DNA of 45,000 nt from Nemertoderma westbladi (GCA_032718475.1 JAUCBJ010007454.1:1-45000), one strand, 5' to 3'; shown: positions 10,963-20,774, counted from the stretch's first letter. Notes: generated by a model from the letters alone, not told the origin. Made by a program: numbers and translations.

Positions 10963-11110
10963 CTGTGGCCTAGCACCTAGTGGTTGTAGTCTCGGCTTCC
11001 ACCTCGAGGTCCAGAGGTCCCAGGTTCGAATCCGACACCACGCTGATGAGTCCCAGTAAGGTCGAAACGCGTACGTGGTTTGGAGAGATATGAGATATTA
11101 ATTTTAAGAA
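10963..11110 (+). mobile_element. tRNA-derived SINE with hammerhead ribozyme
   Basis: The head resembles a class II (long variable arm, Leu/Ser-like) tRNA. It has an A-box-like TAGCACCTAGTGG at 10971-10983 and a perfect B box GGTTCGAATCC at 11023-11033. The start GTGG pairs with CCAC at 11038-11041 as an acceptor stem. Immediately after the tRNA-like part comes a hammerhead motif, then AT-rich sequence. No clear poly(A) or target duplication was found, so the 3' limit is uncertain. Confidence 0.7.
11037..11079 (+). ncRNA. Type I hammerhead ribozyme motif
   Basis: The full catalytic core is present. Stem I is ACCACG (11037-11042) paired with CGTGGT (11074-11079), 6 bp. The first core strand is CTGATGA (11043-11049). 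Stem II is GTCC (11050-11053) paired with GGTC (11060-11063) with one T-T mismatch. The second core strand is GAA (11064-11066), and stem III is ACGCGT (11067-11072), giving A-T and C-G pairs around a two-base loop. The cleavage triplet is GTA, with cutting expected after A11073. Very short stem III helices are known in hammerheads of metazoan retroelements, where activity may need dimers. The 5' strand of stem I overlaps the tRNA-like acceptor strand. The motif is clear; activity is inferred. Confidence 0.85.
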
Positions 11111-12188
11111 AATTACGCGATTCCTAAATTTGTACATTACCCGGCAGCCCGGTTAAAAAGTACGCATGTGATGGGATTAGTCCTACAATTGCGCCAATAA
11201 AAGATAAGTTATTTTCGGTAAAATAAACTTATCATTCGAGGTTAAGAAGACCCCTAGCAGCCTAGATCCCTTCATGCCTTCCTATAATAAGTGTACAGGT
11301 GTAGTATACAGTTATACCAGTATACACTACATGCACTTCACTTTTATACAAATATAATTAATTGTAAGCAAATGCAACGGCGCCGAAATACAGAAATATG
11401 CGCCGCTACAGCTGTACAGTGTCAATAGCTGAATAGCGGCATTGGTCAAGTATGAAATGATTGATAGAACTTTGATTCATATGTGGATTTTGACTGGCAT
11501 ACAGTAAAAGTTAGTAGGCTACTGTTCGTATACTACAATATAATGCAATATGGTACATACTCTGATACTACAGTACTATGCAGTGGGTAAATATAAACTC
11601 GTATAACTGAGACTCAAAAATCAGAAATTTACGTCATACTGTCATAGTCTTAAAGTAGCCAATATACTGAAGGATAGACTGTATGCCAGTACAGCAGTAT
11701 GTAGGATGCAGTATGCTACGTATAGACTACCGGTACGTTATGTAGGCTATGTACGGTATAGTCGGTATGTAATGTAATGTATGCCTCTCTCTATTCTATC
11801 TAGCAATTTTATTGAGTTCTCCTGCCTTCTGCAATTCTGCATGCTTGGCAGCTTGCAGCTTGGGACAGTTTATGTGTTTTTCGAACACAAAAAGCGGCAT
11901 TAAACTCAAAAGATTGTATTATTGTCATACTTTCTGACTGCTAGATTAGCGCCCCGCTCAATGCGTGGCTCGCCCCACACAGCCACAATGCATTGTTTTA
12001 TTTTGCACATCATGTGCGCCCCTCTACACGATTTGAACTACACTTGTACCGTTTCTCACTCGTTTGTACTCCATTGTACTATTTTTGCACTCTTTTGTAA
12101 TTTATTGTACTCTTTTGTACTATATTGCAGGCCCTACTATTTTGTATTTTTTTGTACAAATTCGTCGGACCCAGCCAGCCAGGCACCA

Positions 12189-12660
12189 ACTAAACTAAAC
12201 TGTGTTAAATGTTAATATGTTAAAGTGGGAAGATTTTATTATTATTATACAGTAATATAGTATAATTATAGGCGATTTTGGAATTATTCAAATTTTGGAA
12301 CTTTGTGCGAGGGTAGATTCCAAAATCGGAATACACTCCAAAATTGGACTTTTCTAAATTAAAAAAAAAATATTTTAAAGTCCTGCAAATATATTTCCAT
12401 CATAAATTCTATCATTTTTCAATAAATATATGTTTTTTTGTGCCAAATTCATTATTCCTACCATGCTGCCATGATTTTGCAGAAATTTATTCATACATTC
12501 CAAAATTGGACTTTGTTTGCAGAGATGCTATGTAGGATGACTGCTGTAACACTAACAAGGTACAGGGGTCTGTCCATACGGCTATATGGGCATGACTACA
12601 GCTGTACCCTGTACAGCAAACAGCACAGTTGTACGCTAGAAGCACAGCTGCAGCGAAACA
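12189..12660. other. AT-rich intergenic DNA
   Basis: No gene is seen. There are three short copies of a CCAAAATTGGAC/CCAAAATCGGAA motif (near 12310, 12335 and 12500) and several CAGCTGTAC-like words near 12600. Confidence 0.5.
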
Positions 12661-12665
12661 CTAGA

Positions 12666-12975
12666 TCAAGCAGCAGCTTGGTCTATTGGTAACATTCCTG
12701 GGCTTCCAATTAGGAAGCCCTGGTTCGATCCCTAGATGGGGCACGCCATCCTGGGCACGGTATGGTGCACGGGGGCAGCACTGTTTGAGCACAGCTGCAC
12801 AGTGCTTTAAATGCTTCAGCCTAGACCAACCCTAGCTTTCATCCTTGTGAGCGGTCGATAAATGGGAACCAATGCAACTTTGGAAAACATAATGGAAGAT
12901 TTACTATGGAATATCATCCGTGGTGTGGTGAACAGGCATTCCTTGGCTTTATTAGCCTAAAAAGATTATTATATT
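12666..12975 (+). mobile_element. tRNA-derived SINE, copy 1
   Basis: Pol III A box TGGTCTATTGG (12679-12689) and B box GGTTCGATCCC (12722-12732), then a body shared with the copy at 31953: CACTGTTTGAGCACAG, TGCTTTAAATGC, GCTTTCATCCTT, GGTCGATAAATGGGAACCAA and AACAGGCATTCCTTGGCT. It ends in a small stem-loop (TTGGCT...AGCCTAA) followed by an AT-rich ATTATT tail. Relative to copy 2 it has an extra block of roughly 30 bp after GATGGGGCA. Confidence 0.88.
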
Positions 12976-13068
12976 ATTATTATAAAATATTATTAATTAT
13001 AGATTATAATATGATTATATTATATTATATAAGATTATAGAAGAAAATAGATTATTATAAAAGATTAT

Positions 13069-13492
13069 AAACGTTTCAACAGCTTGTTACACAATGTTAC
13101 AGTATGCCACGTGCTGTGTGAAGGTCTCTTAAACGTTTCAACAGTTTGTTACACAATGTTGGAGTAAGCCACGTGCTGCGCGAAGGTCTCTTAAACATTT
13201 CAACAGCTTGTTACACAATGTTACAGTACGTCACATGCTGCGCGAAGATCTCAAACGTTTCAACAGATTGTTTCAGTATCTCACATACTGCGTGAAGGCA
13301 GGAAGGTATCTTAATCGTTTCAACAGATTGTTTCAGTACCCCACGTGCTGCATGAAGGTCTATTAAACGTTTCAACAGCTTTTTAACAATGTTACAGTAC
13401 ACCACGTGCTGCGCGAAGGTCTCTTAAACGTTTCAACAGCTTGTTACACAATGTTGGAGTACGCTACGTGCTGCGCGAAGGTCTGTTAAACA
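13069..13492. repeat. 62-bp minisatellite with repeated E-boxes
   Basis: About seven units starting AAACGTTTCAACAGCTTGTT, then ACACAATGTTACAGTA-C-CCACGTGCTGCGCGAAGGTCTCTT. Unit length varies from about 60 to 62 bp. The palindromic E-box CACGTG is intact at 13108, 13170, 13342 and 13403; the other units carry variants. The small open frames in this block are products of the repeat. Confidence 0.93.
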
Positions 13493-13662
13493 ATGTAACA
13501 AAGGAAGATAAATTATTCACAGCAGTTAATAATGAAGATTTACTGTTGCACACTTACGACATAAAATGTCCCCCTGTTAAGATTCCGACCAAGATCAGTC
13601 CGATAGATCAGTCTGCCGCAAAGTTACTGAAGGAATTCGATTCAGTCGAATCGAAAAAATAA
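13441..13662 (+). CDS. Short unidentified open frame at array edge
   Basis: The frame begins in the last 62-bp repeat unit and continues beyond it into unique sequence from about 13487, encoding DLLLHTYDIKCPPVKIPTK and then KLLKEFDSVESKK before TAA. The unique part has a protein-like composition and could be a terminal exon or a remnant. I do not recognise it. The Met at 13441 lies in the repeat and is unlikely to be a true start. Confidence 0.2.
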   Translation: MLHNVGVRYVLREGLLNNVTKEDKLFTAVNNEDLLLHTYDIKCPPVKIPTKISPIDQSAAKLLKEFDSVESKK

Positions 13663-14161
13663 GAAATCGTAAGTTATATTCCATTGGATCCACAACCCAA
13701 AATTATTATAAACATTAAAAAGCATTTCACAACTTTAAAGGCAAACTCTTCTTTCAAAAGGGTGTGTGACATACATAACTAAAACATCAATATCACCTGA
13801 AATTCTGGAAACTTTAAATTGCAATATAGGTAGGAGTGGTAGGAGGGAGACTGGTATTGAATCAAAAGCAATTTCCAATATTTTTGATTAGAAGCATCTT
13901 CATGTAAAGTGTTTTTACTCCACGATAATAATAAAAACTCACCCGATGAAAAACGTTATACATTTTATGCATTCTTCTCTACCTACAAATTAAATTAAAT
14001 TTAAATTTAATTTAATTTGAATAAACTAATTCCCCTTTATAATTTGTATAAGTTTCAATTCAAATTCGGCTCAGTGAAATTTGCTAGATTCTATGCCATT
14101 GCCAGTCCTGCACTAAGGTAGCCGATATGGAGGAAGTGTGTGCTCATGCTATTCCATCAAC
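13663..14161. other. AT-rich spacer
   Basis: No recognisable gene. It contains a TTAAATTTAAATTTAATTT-like low-complexity stretch near 13990. Confidence 0.5.
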
Positions 14162-15455
14162 TCAGTATATTCGATCCCCAAAAGAAAGACTCTTGATAAA
14201 ATTGACGAAATGGTTGAAATGAATTCTCCCCAAAAAGCATACAAAGCCATGCTTGATAATGAACTTTGACATCTTCCACGAAACATAAAGCAATTGAAGA
14301 ATAGAAGATTACAGAAAACATGCGCATTGGACAACGATTCAGATTTGTGATGCAAAGGAAATTTTGCTGATCAGATTCAACATATTACAACATTGGTTCA
14401 ATCTAACGAGTATGTTCAAAGTGTTATTAATATTAAAGACGATATTCCATCAATAATTTTATACAATAATCAACAGATTACTGATATTAAACGATTCTGC
14501 TGTGCCGGATCATGTGTATTATCTTTTGATAAGACCTTTAATCTTGGTCGTGTCCTAGTAACATCTAGTGTTTACAAGAATTTATCAGTGGTATGCAATG
14601 ACACGGGTGATCATCCCATATTTATTGGACCCATACTTATCCATGGAAAATCAGATTTTTTTAGTATTTTATAATTTCCTATGTAATTTACGCGCCCGAC
14701 TAGATGGTGAACCTTTAGAAAAACTGTGTCTTGGTTCAAATGAAGAAGCAGCTTTAAGGAAAGCAATCCGTATTGCATTTCCTAACTCCCATACACTAAT
14801 ATACGTGTTGCATGTAAGGAAAAATGTAACGAAACATCTGATAGATTGCGGTGTTGATAAAATCACTCGCATAGAGATTATTAAATTGATATTTGATACA
14901 GACGGGATACTTGATTCTCAGGATGATATAACCTTTCAGGAACGTTCTGACACTTTGTTATCGAAAAAACTACCAGCAACATTCAAAAAATACATGAGAA
15001 GTAAAGTACTTCCGATGTTATCAGATTATGTATGGAAACCGAAACAGTCCGGGGTAGTTGATAAATTCTGGGATAATAATAATAACAAATCAGCCAATCA
15101 CGTCTTCAAACGGGCGTTCGATTGGAAGCCTCGGCCCCTGACTGAAATTGTCAAGCTTTTGATAGATGTAGTTAGAACCAAACAAAGAGATATTGAAAGG
15201 GCGGTTATTGGAAACGGAAAATATCGACTCTCGGGACGTTTTAAGAAGTTTGCAGTGGGAAAGTCCAAGTGGGAAGGAATGGATGGGGTAACAAGAACTA
15301 ATCATTTAATTAAAATGCACACCTATAAACTTCGAAAAACTCAGATCGTTACCTCAATGGTAGGAAAGTTAGCAATTGTTGACCCCAAACCTTCTGCAGG
15401 AAAGAAGCCAGGACAGCGTAGGAGAAAGCGAGCGGTTCGGTGGATTTCTCGTTAA
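14162..15455 (+). pseudogene. Mutator-like (MULE) transposase, degraded
   Basis: The reading matches the layout of MULE-type proteins widespread in invertebrates and cnidarians. In order these are an N-terminal PRNIKQLKNRRL segment, LSFDKTFNLGRVLVTSSVY with the first catalytic Asp, IFIGPILIHG, then GSNEEAALRKAIRIAFPNSH (second acidic motif), a VLHVRKNVTKHL histidine region, and the C-terminal DKFWDNNNNKSANHVFKRA followed by a GKYRLSGRFKKF block. In-frame stops sit at 14267-14269 and 14348-14350, and the frame changes by one near 14655-14680 (after GKSDF). The end at 15455 is a natural stop after a basic tail. Terminal inverted repeats were not identified. It is a dead copy. Confidence 0.8.
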
Positions 15456-15891
15456 CTCAGTAATCTTGCATTTCTCGTTCACCCCCATTGTTATTCACTT
15501 TTATTTGCAATTATATAATTAATTATACAGTAGTATCGTAATGCTAAAAATAACTACATAAATGTTAACTAACTGTACAACATCCATTAATAAATACTTC
15601 AATAAATTTTTCGATTCAATTTTGTTATTTCAATAATTCGCCAAGATGGAATTTGCTTCTAGCCCCCCCCCCCCCCTCCCCCACCCCCCCCCCCTCTCAC
15701 CCCCTTGGAATAATTAAATTAATTACTGTATAAAATCTGAACACCACATATTTATTAAATAACAATCATTCACAATAAATAAAAAAAAAAATAAAAAAAT
15801 GTCTTTATTATAACTACAGTATGTACTGTATATGTACAATATTAAATATGTGCAATGTAGATATAAAGCGCTACTTTATACATAAAGATGT
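15456..15891. other. Spacer with poly-C tract
   Basis: AT-rich DNA with a 42-bp C-rich tract (15663-15704, with T and A interruptions) and an A-rich stretch near 15780. No gene is seen. Confidence 0.6.
15663..15704. repeat. C-rich homopolymer tract
   Basis: Runs of 14, 5, 11 and 5 C broken by single or few T/A bases. On the minus strand it has G-quadruplex potential. Confidence 0.9.
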
Positions 15892-16516
15892 CCCCCGTTA
15901 TGGCAACTACAGAATCTGTTGTGGCAATTATTTACTCCGTTGTGGCAACTATAGCATCCGTTGTGGCGATTGTTTCCTCCGTTGTGGCAACTATAATATC
16001 TGTTGTGGCGATTGTTTCCTCTGTTGTGGCAACTACAGCATCTGTTGTGGCAATTATTTACTCCGTTGTGGCAACTATAGCATCCGTTGTGGCGATTGTT
16101 TCCCCCGTTGTGGCAACTATAACCCCCGTAGTGGCGATTGTTTCCCCCGTTGTGGCAACTATAACATGTGTTGTGGCGATTGTGTCGCCCGTTGTGGCAA
16201 CTATATCATCTGTTGTGACGATTATTTCCCCCGTTGTGGCAACTATAACCCCCGTAGTGGCGATTGTTTCCTTCGTTGTGGCAACTATAGCATCCGTTGT
16301 GGCGATTGTTTCCCCCGTTGTGGCAACTAGTAGCATTTGTTGTGGCGATTGTGTCCCCCGTTGTGGCAACTATAGCATCTGTTGTGGCGATTGTTTCCCC
16401 CGTTGTGGCAACTATAACCTCCGTAGTGGCGATTGTTTCCTCCGTTGTGGCAACTATAACATATGTTGTGGCGATTGTTTCTCCCGTTGTGGCAACTATA
16501 ACCTCCGTTGTGACGA
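15892..16516. repeat. 21/42-bp minisatellite
   Basis: About 15 copies of a 42-bp unit composed of two diverged 21-bp halves, GTTGTGGCAACTATAACATC and GTTGTGGCGATTGTTTCCTCC. Because 21 is divisible by 3 and the unit rarely makes stops, open frames of 80-230 codons arise in all plus frames and in two minus frames, giving repeated peptides such as VVAIVSSVVATIAS or RCGNYSICCGDC. None has an unrepeated flank resembling a protein, so I treat the block as noncoding. Confidence 0.92.
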
Positions 16517-16999
16517 TTTTATCATCAAAATATTTGAACTGACCCAAACAGTACCCACACACAGATTTATGGAGTTCTACTGAGAAACTGCAAGTACTTT
16601 GTACCGGTACCATCCTATATCAGCATATCTAGGCATGCAGAACATCAATTCAGGTTTTACTTAATTAATTAATTAATTAAGCATTTAAGTCAAATATTTT
16701 CTTTCCGTTTTTCTTCACAATCTTCGTAAATTGTATTTCCAGATCTTTTCGCCACACCGTTGTGATATGAATGAGTATTCGTATTCCGTATTCCACAGTT
16801 TGGGTCCGTTTGGGTACCGTTTGGGTCCGTTTGGGTTTTTAGTCCTACCCATGGAGAATAATCCGTATGTGATTTTAAAGATTAGGCATTGCGGACCAGT
16901 AAGAAGTGCACAGCACACATGCAGACTGAAGACAGGTAGGCCTATTTAAAAGCGATATGATTTAAAGAGTGCGGCTGCCGCTACCTAATGGCTGAATGG
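16517..16999. other. Spacer with short repeats
   Basis: Contains a TTAA-based tetranucleotide run (about 16658-16680) and a GTTTGGGTCC/GTTTGGGTACC 12-bp repeat (about 16797-16840). No gene is recognised. Confidence 0.55.
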
Positions 17000-17409
17000 C
17001 AAATAAACATTGTAGGTCCAGGATGAGTGACAGATGATGTCCTTCAGCCCCGGGATGTGCCACAGCGCTTGTTTTATAGTAGTACTAACTGACACCTGGC
17101 CGCCCGGTTGGACTTAGATTAATTACTGGCACCACGACGGTTTTCAATATCTGTGCGAATGTTTATTCCCTTAGCATTCTCATTGGTGCTTCTATTAGTC
17201 TATACTATATGTTAGTGCCATATACTAGCAAGCAACAACATTATAGCCAGGGTGGTGGAAAACAGTTCAAAAATAAATCACGGTTTGTTAGATTTCCAAG
17301 CGGCGTCAAGAAGAGTTATGGTTAATAGGTACTGCACTGCTGGCGCATCCCGGGGCTGGCGGACACCGGCTGTCACTCATCCTGGACCTGTCCTGCATTT
17401 GTTTATTTG
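17000..17409. mobile_element. Small TIR element (MITE-like)
   Basis: A 410-bp segment with ends that are reverse complements over about 70 bp. The left begins CAAATAAACATTGTAGGTCC then AGGATGAGTGACAG and CAGCCCCGGGATG; the right ends CATCCCGGGGCTGG, CTGTCACTCATCCTGGACCT and GTTTATTTG. The interior has no coding capacity. No target-site duplication is visible next to the ends as drawn, so the superfamily is open and the outer limits could shift by a few bases. Confidence 0.75.
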
Positions 17410-17610
17410 ACAAAAGGGACTCCAGGGGAAATTCGACGCAAATAACAGCTGATTACTCTCAAAAATAAAACGTACTGTAACCTGTTCTAATGTGTTTAGT
17501 TTATTGTTTTGGTTAAAATAACGTGCCACTGTAACCTGCTCCTTTCCCTAAATTGATAATTTATCATTGAGGCGGGATATTAATTCGCCACGGCGCGTTT
17601 TGCGTCCAGT

Positions 17611-17635
17611 CCCCCCCCCCCCCCCCCCCCCCCCC
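17611..17635. repeat. 25-base C homopolymer
   Basis: Uninterrupted C run between GTCCAGT and GATCTCT; its length is prone to sequencing error. Confidence 0.9.
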
Positions 17636-18637
17636 GATCTCTCATGTCATTATTAATCTATAAAACATTTGAACAGCCCAGTGGCAGTGAGTAACTGGCA
17701 GTTCACTGTGAAGAGCAATTCAGCTGGCATGGCGGGGTAATAGTTACAAACTCTACTCAGTTATGTTTGATTACTGTCTGGCATAGAGTGACTGAGTAAA
17801 CACAACCTTACTGTAGTTTACTGGGTCGGCCCTAATGAGCACCAGCAGCTGGTGTTTCTGTCATTGACTCTATTGCAATTTTCGTGTATTGGGGCTATTT
17901 TTCGAAATATAAAAAAGACACTTTAATAATTTTTTTCGAAACTTTTTTTCCACATCCTGGGGTTGAGCTGCGTCGATTGATACAACTTTCATTGACGGAC
18001 GAGCTATAGCTTCGGAGGAGTTCACCCGATATACATACATACATAGATAGATAGATAGTGAATACTTTTACAGTAAGAAGTCCTAACGGTTTTCTAATAA
18101 TATAATATATACTGTATTACCTAACTGGATCTGTGAAATACTTGGGAATGTGGCGAATTTTCATCACATTTGTTATCCCATTTGTTCCACTTTGTATAGG
18201 TGCGAAGACCTTCGCACGGGTTACTAAGTCATTCGCACGACTTAGCAAAAAAATGTTTTCTTTCATGAATGAAACTTTCCGTAATTAACATGCGTATAAA
18301 GGCGTAAATTAACATGGTACCTTGACTCGAGTGGCGGGGTGTGTTATTATTAAACGCGGATAAATAGGAGAAAATTGATTTAGCATGGGAAGGACATTTA
18401 CTTGTCACTGATTAAAACGGATAATGATTTGTGATGAATTCAAAAACATATCATCGGGCCCTACTGTATGGTATCTCAATTATTTCAGACGTTATTTATT
18501 TAACGCATTAATTTTATTGGTCAATAAAATAATTGATTTTCCACTAAATTTAATGTTTTTTTTTCACTAAAATATGTAGAATCCCCCCATGACCTACTAA
18601 ATTACATTAATTTAATTACATCTAATTGCGGATAAAG

Positions 18638-18643
18638 TTTATT
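18638..18643 (-). promoter_or_regulatory. Candidate polyadenylation signal for LETMD1
   Basis: AATAAA on the minus strand, 12 bases past the stop codon. The position suits a very short 3' UTR; in AT-rich DNA a chance match is possible. Confidence 0.35.
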
Positions 18644-18654
18644 AAATAATCGAG

Positions 18655-19893
18655 CTAATTGATTAATCGGGAAATATACTTAGTTTTGGTTCTCACGAGT
18701 TTATCTTTCCGTTCCTTGGCTATAAACTGGTGGGAATTCCAGCGGTCCGGTTGATGATTAGCGAAATATCGAGAGGCCGCGAGTAGCAGATGGAGATAAG
18801 TTAATATTTGTGCGAAATCGGAGAAAACGACAGGACCTACAGACCGAGAGACCGATAACCAGATATCCAGTTGGTGACGCATTGCTGTCTGCGAGAGGCT
18901 GCTTGGCAACCCACGATACAAACACTGAGTAGTTAGCGAATCGCAGCTCAGAGAATGAACTCCCTCGCTACGTATAACTGAGTCCATAGCGCTGAGGATA
19001 GTGGCGCGTTTCTGCAGACGGGAGCGAATCAGCCAGACGGGTAGGAACCGAGACTGGAACTGAGAACGCGCTAAAGCCGTCCAGTAAAGTCGGGGTATCT
19101 TATCCCGGTGGCTGGAGAATAAATCCGTTAGCAACCCAGCTAGATGTTGTCCGTTGGTTGGGGTGCGTGTTGGGTTATCTAACAGAGTTAGAAGCTCTCG
19201 GAACGAGGCTCTATCCTCCAGAGGTAACCCAGGATGGGAGGTCAACGTGCGTAGATGACAATCTAAAATAGAATCCCCGGCCTCCTTGGTTATAACCGAG
19301 ATGGTCTTGGCGGCTTCTTCCTTCAGATAAAACAGCTGAAACCGTTGATCCAAAGAGTGATGGGGCGCGTAGTAGAATAATGGGGCGGCTAGGATGAGGG
19401 CCTCGGGTAGAATAGCCCCGACTATAACCACGGGAAGCGATATAATCAACGCCCGAGGGAAATTCATGCCTATCTCTAGACTTCGTAAATCCCATGGTTG
19501 GAGATTGTGTAAGTCCTGTTTGGGTACCAGGTAGATCCAATGCTTCGTATCTGAGTACAAATTATTCAACCCATCCTTAAACGCCATGTGGTACACGTAG
19601 GCTTTCGGGAATCTATTTTTTAACCATCGTTCGTAGGAACCCAAAAGACCCTCCAGTTTATTTCTTCCTCCAGACTTTCCCTTCTCTTTACTTACTCCTT
19701 TAACTAAACCTTCGATAGATTTTTTATTCCACCCTAACTTTATCATCAGTTCTGAGGTTTTGATTAAGGCATCACGATTTGCGTTACTAACATTCCGCAA
19801 GCCGAACTGTATCCTTCGCGAGCTGTACGGATTCCGAAGTAGGCGAACTCCGGATTCCCTCAACGGAACCACACTGTTTGTAAGCTTAAACAT
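18655..19893 (-). CDS. LETMD1: LETM1 domain-containing protein 1 homologue
   Basis: LETMD1 is a mitochondrial inner-membrane protein with a LETM1-like ribosome-binding domain, linked in mammals to mitochondrial structure and respiration. Counting from the Met at 19893, the product is 412 residues. It starts with a basic, Ser/Arg-rich presequence (FKLTNSVVPLRESGVRLLRN) that fits mitochondrial import. Then come a KNRFPKAYVYHMAFKDGL segment matching the PRFYVLYTIFMKGL region of vertebrate LETMD1, a hydrophobic stretch (about FPRALIISLPVVIVGAILPE) with PLFYYAP, and a C-terminal LETM1-like region with SLTTQCLYRGLPSS and QLDIWLSVS. A farther Met at 19947 would add 18 Cys-rich residues; I prefer 19893 because it exposes the targeting signal. 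The whole coding region is one exon, whereas vertebrate genes have several introns. Confidence 0.88.
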   Translation of the reverse strand: MFKLTNSVVPLRESGVRLLRNPYSSRRIQFGLRNVSNANRDALIKTSELMIKLGWNKKSIEGLVKGVSKEKGKSGGRNKLEGLLGSYERWLKNRFPKAYVYHMAFKDGLNNLYSDTKHWIYLVPKQDLHNLQPWDLRSLEIGMNFPRALIISLPVVIVGAILPEALILAAPLFYYAPHHSLDQRFQLFYLKEEAAKTISVITKEAGDSILDCHLRTLTSHPGLPLEDRASFRELLTLLDNPTRTPTNGQHLAGLLTDLFSSHRDKIPRLYWTALARSQFQSRFLPVWLIRSRLQKRATILSAMDSVIRSEGVHSLSCDSLTTQCLYRGLPSSLSQTAMRHQLDIWLSVSRSVGPVVFSDFAQILTYLHLLLAASRYFANHQPDRWNSHQFIAKERKDKLVRTKTKYISRLIN

Positions 19894-20521
19894 AGCAGAT
19901 TGCTGGATTACACTGCATCTAACAGTACTGCAGTACACGCAGTACAAACGAACACAAATCTGCTTAGGTCTACCGGTAAATGCAGAATGTAACTACTACT
20001 ATTGGTAAAAGCCAAAAATCCAAAAGTTGACTGCACTCTATGGCAATAGTATCTACATCATTGTCCAGAATAGGGTGTTTCCCTTCACTTCTATGGGGCT
20101 TTCTATTTTTCCTACCTGTCCCAAATACGTTGTCTAATGATTTCCAACCTGTCCAATATAGGGGCATCCAATCAAATCATCATATGAGCCAACTCCTCTT
20201 CATCGGACCAATACCAACATTCCTAAAGTTAGGCATCCTCCTTATTGGCTATATAATGTAAAGGTTAATGGAAAATTCCACTGATATATAATCCAAGTGT
20301 CAACTACGAATCCAGGGCTCATTATAACAACCTATACTGGACAGAGCAACGTATTTGGGACAAGAGCTGGTTGAGGTATGTACAGTGGAAATTCCCATTC
20401 TAAATAAGGGCATTTGGAATACTTGTTCCCTAGTTATGGTTAAAGATATACTGTGGGTGCCTTGCAAATGGCCTGTAAGACTGTGATGCATTATAGGCTA
20501 TAGTGTCATCATAGTCATGTT
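19894..20521. other. LETMD1 upstream flank
   Basis: No gene or clear promoter element. Words such as GTCCAATATAGGG and ATTTGGGACA resemble pieces of the tandem array that begins further right, suggesting its diverged edge. Confidence 0.5.
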
Positions 20522-20640
20522 ATTTAATTTCATGTTGTACAATTTATTCATATTGTGCAATTTATCATGTTGTGCAATTCATTCATTATGCAATTTATTC
20601 ATTGTGCAATTTATTCATGTGGTGCAATTTATTCACTTAT
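20522..20640. repeat. ~20-bp minisatellite
   Basis: About six imperfect copies of TTCATGTTGTGCAATTTA with lengths of 16-22 bp. Confidence 0.85.
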
Positions 20641-20774
20641 AATAAATCTAAATATATTCGTATATTAATACTGTAATTAAATGACAATCAAATTAGTGAT
20701 ATCGCAACCTCCTCCCCCGGACTCAACTTCATCCCAAATAGTCCTTAATAAGTCTTAAATTTGAATCAAATAGG

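Larger units (their letters stand above)
10575..12188. mobile_element. Foldback-type element with ~145-bp inverted arms
   Basis: The left arm (about 10575-10715) and the right arm (about 12040-12188) are imperfect reverse complements. Shared blocks in order from the outside are CCAGCCAG/CTGGCTGG next to GGTCCGACGA, AAAATAGTA, TATAGTACAAAAGAGTAC, ACAAAAGAGTGCAAAAATAG and GAGAAACG. Arm interiors are built from short GTACAAAA-like subrepeats. The interior (about 1.3 kb) has no transposase and contains a nested tRNA-like SINE with a hammerhead motif. I could not define a target-site duplication, so the outer limits are approximate. A non-autonomous DNA transposon is the simplest reading; a local inverted duplication is the alternative. 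Confidence 0.55.
17410..18654. other. Intergenic DNA with poly-C and GATA runs
   Basis: Contains a 25-base C run (17611-17635), a CATA/GATA tetranucleotide run (about 18030-18058), and AT-rich sequence. No gene is recognised. The last 100 bases are the 3' flank of the LETMD1 homologue. Confidence 0.6.

Noticed and set aside
13069-13492. CRISPR array
   Set aside because: Repeats are contiguous, 62 bp, with no unique spacers, in a eukaryotic context.
15821-16613. Long frames (up to 231 codons) in the 21/42-bp minisatellite as repeat-protein genes
   Set aside because: Open in almost every frame because of unit length; no unrepeated domain or start context supports any one frame.
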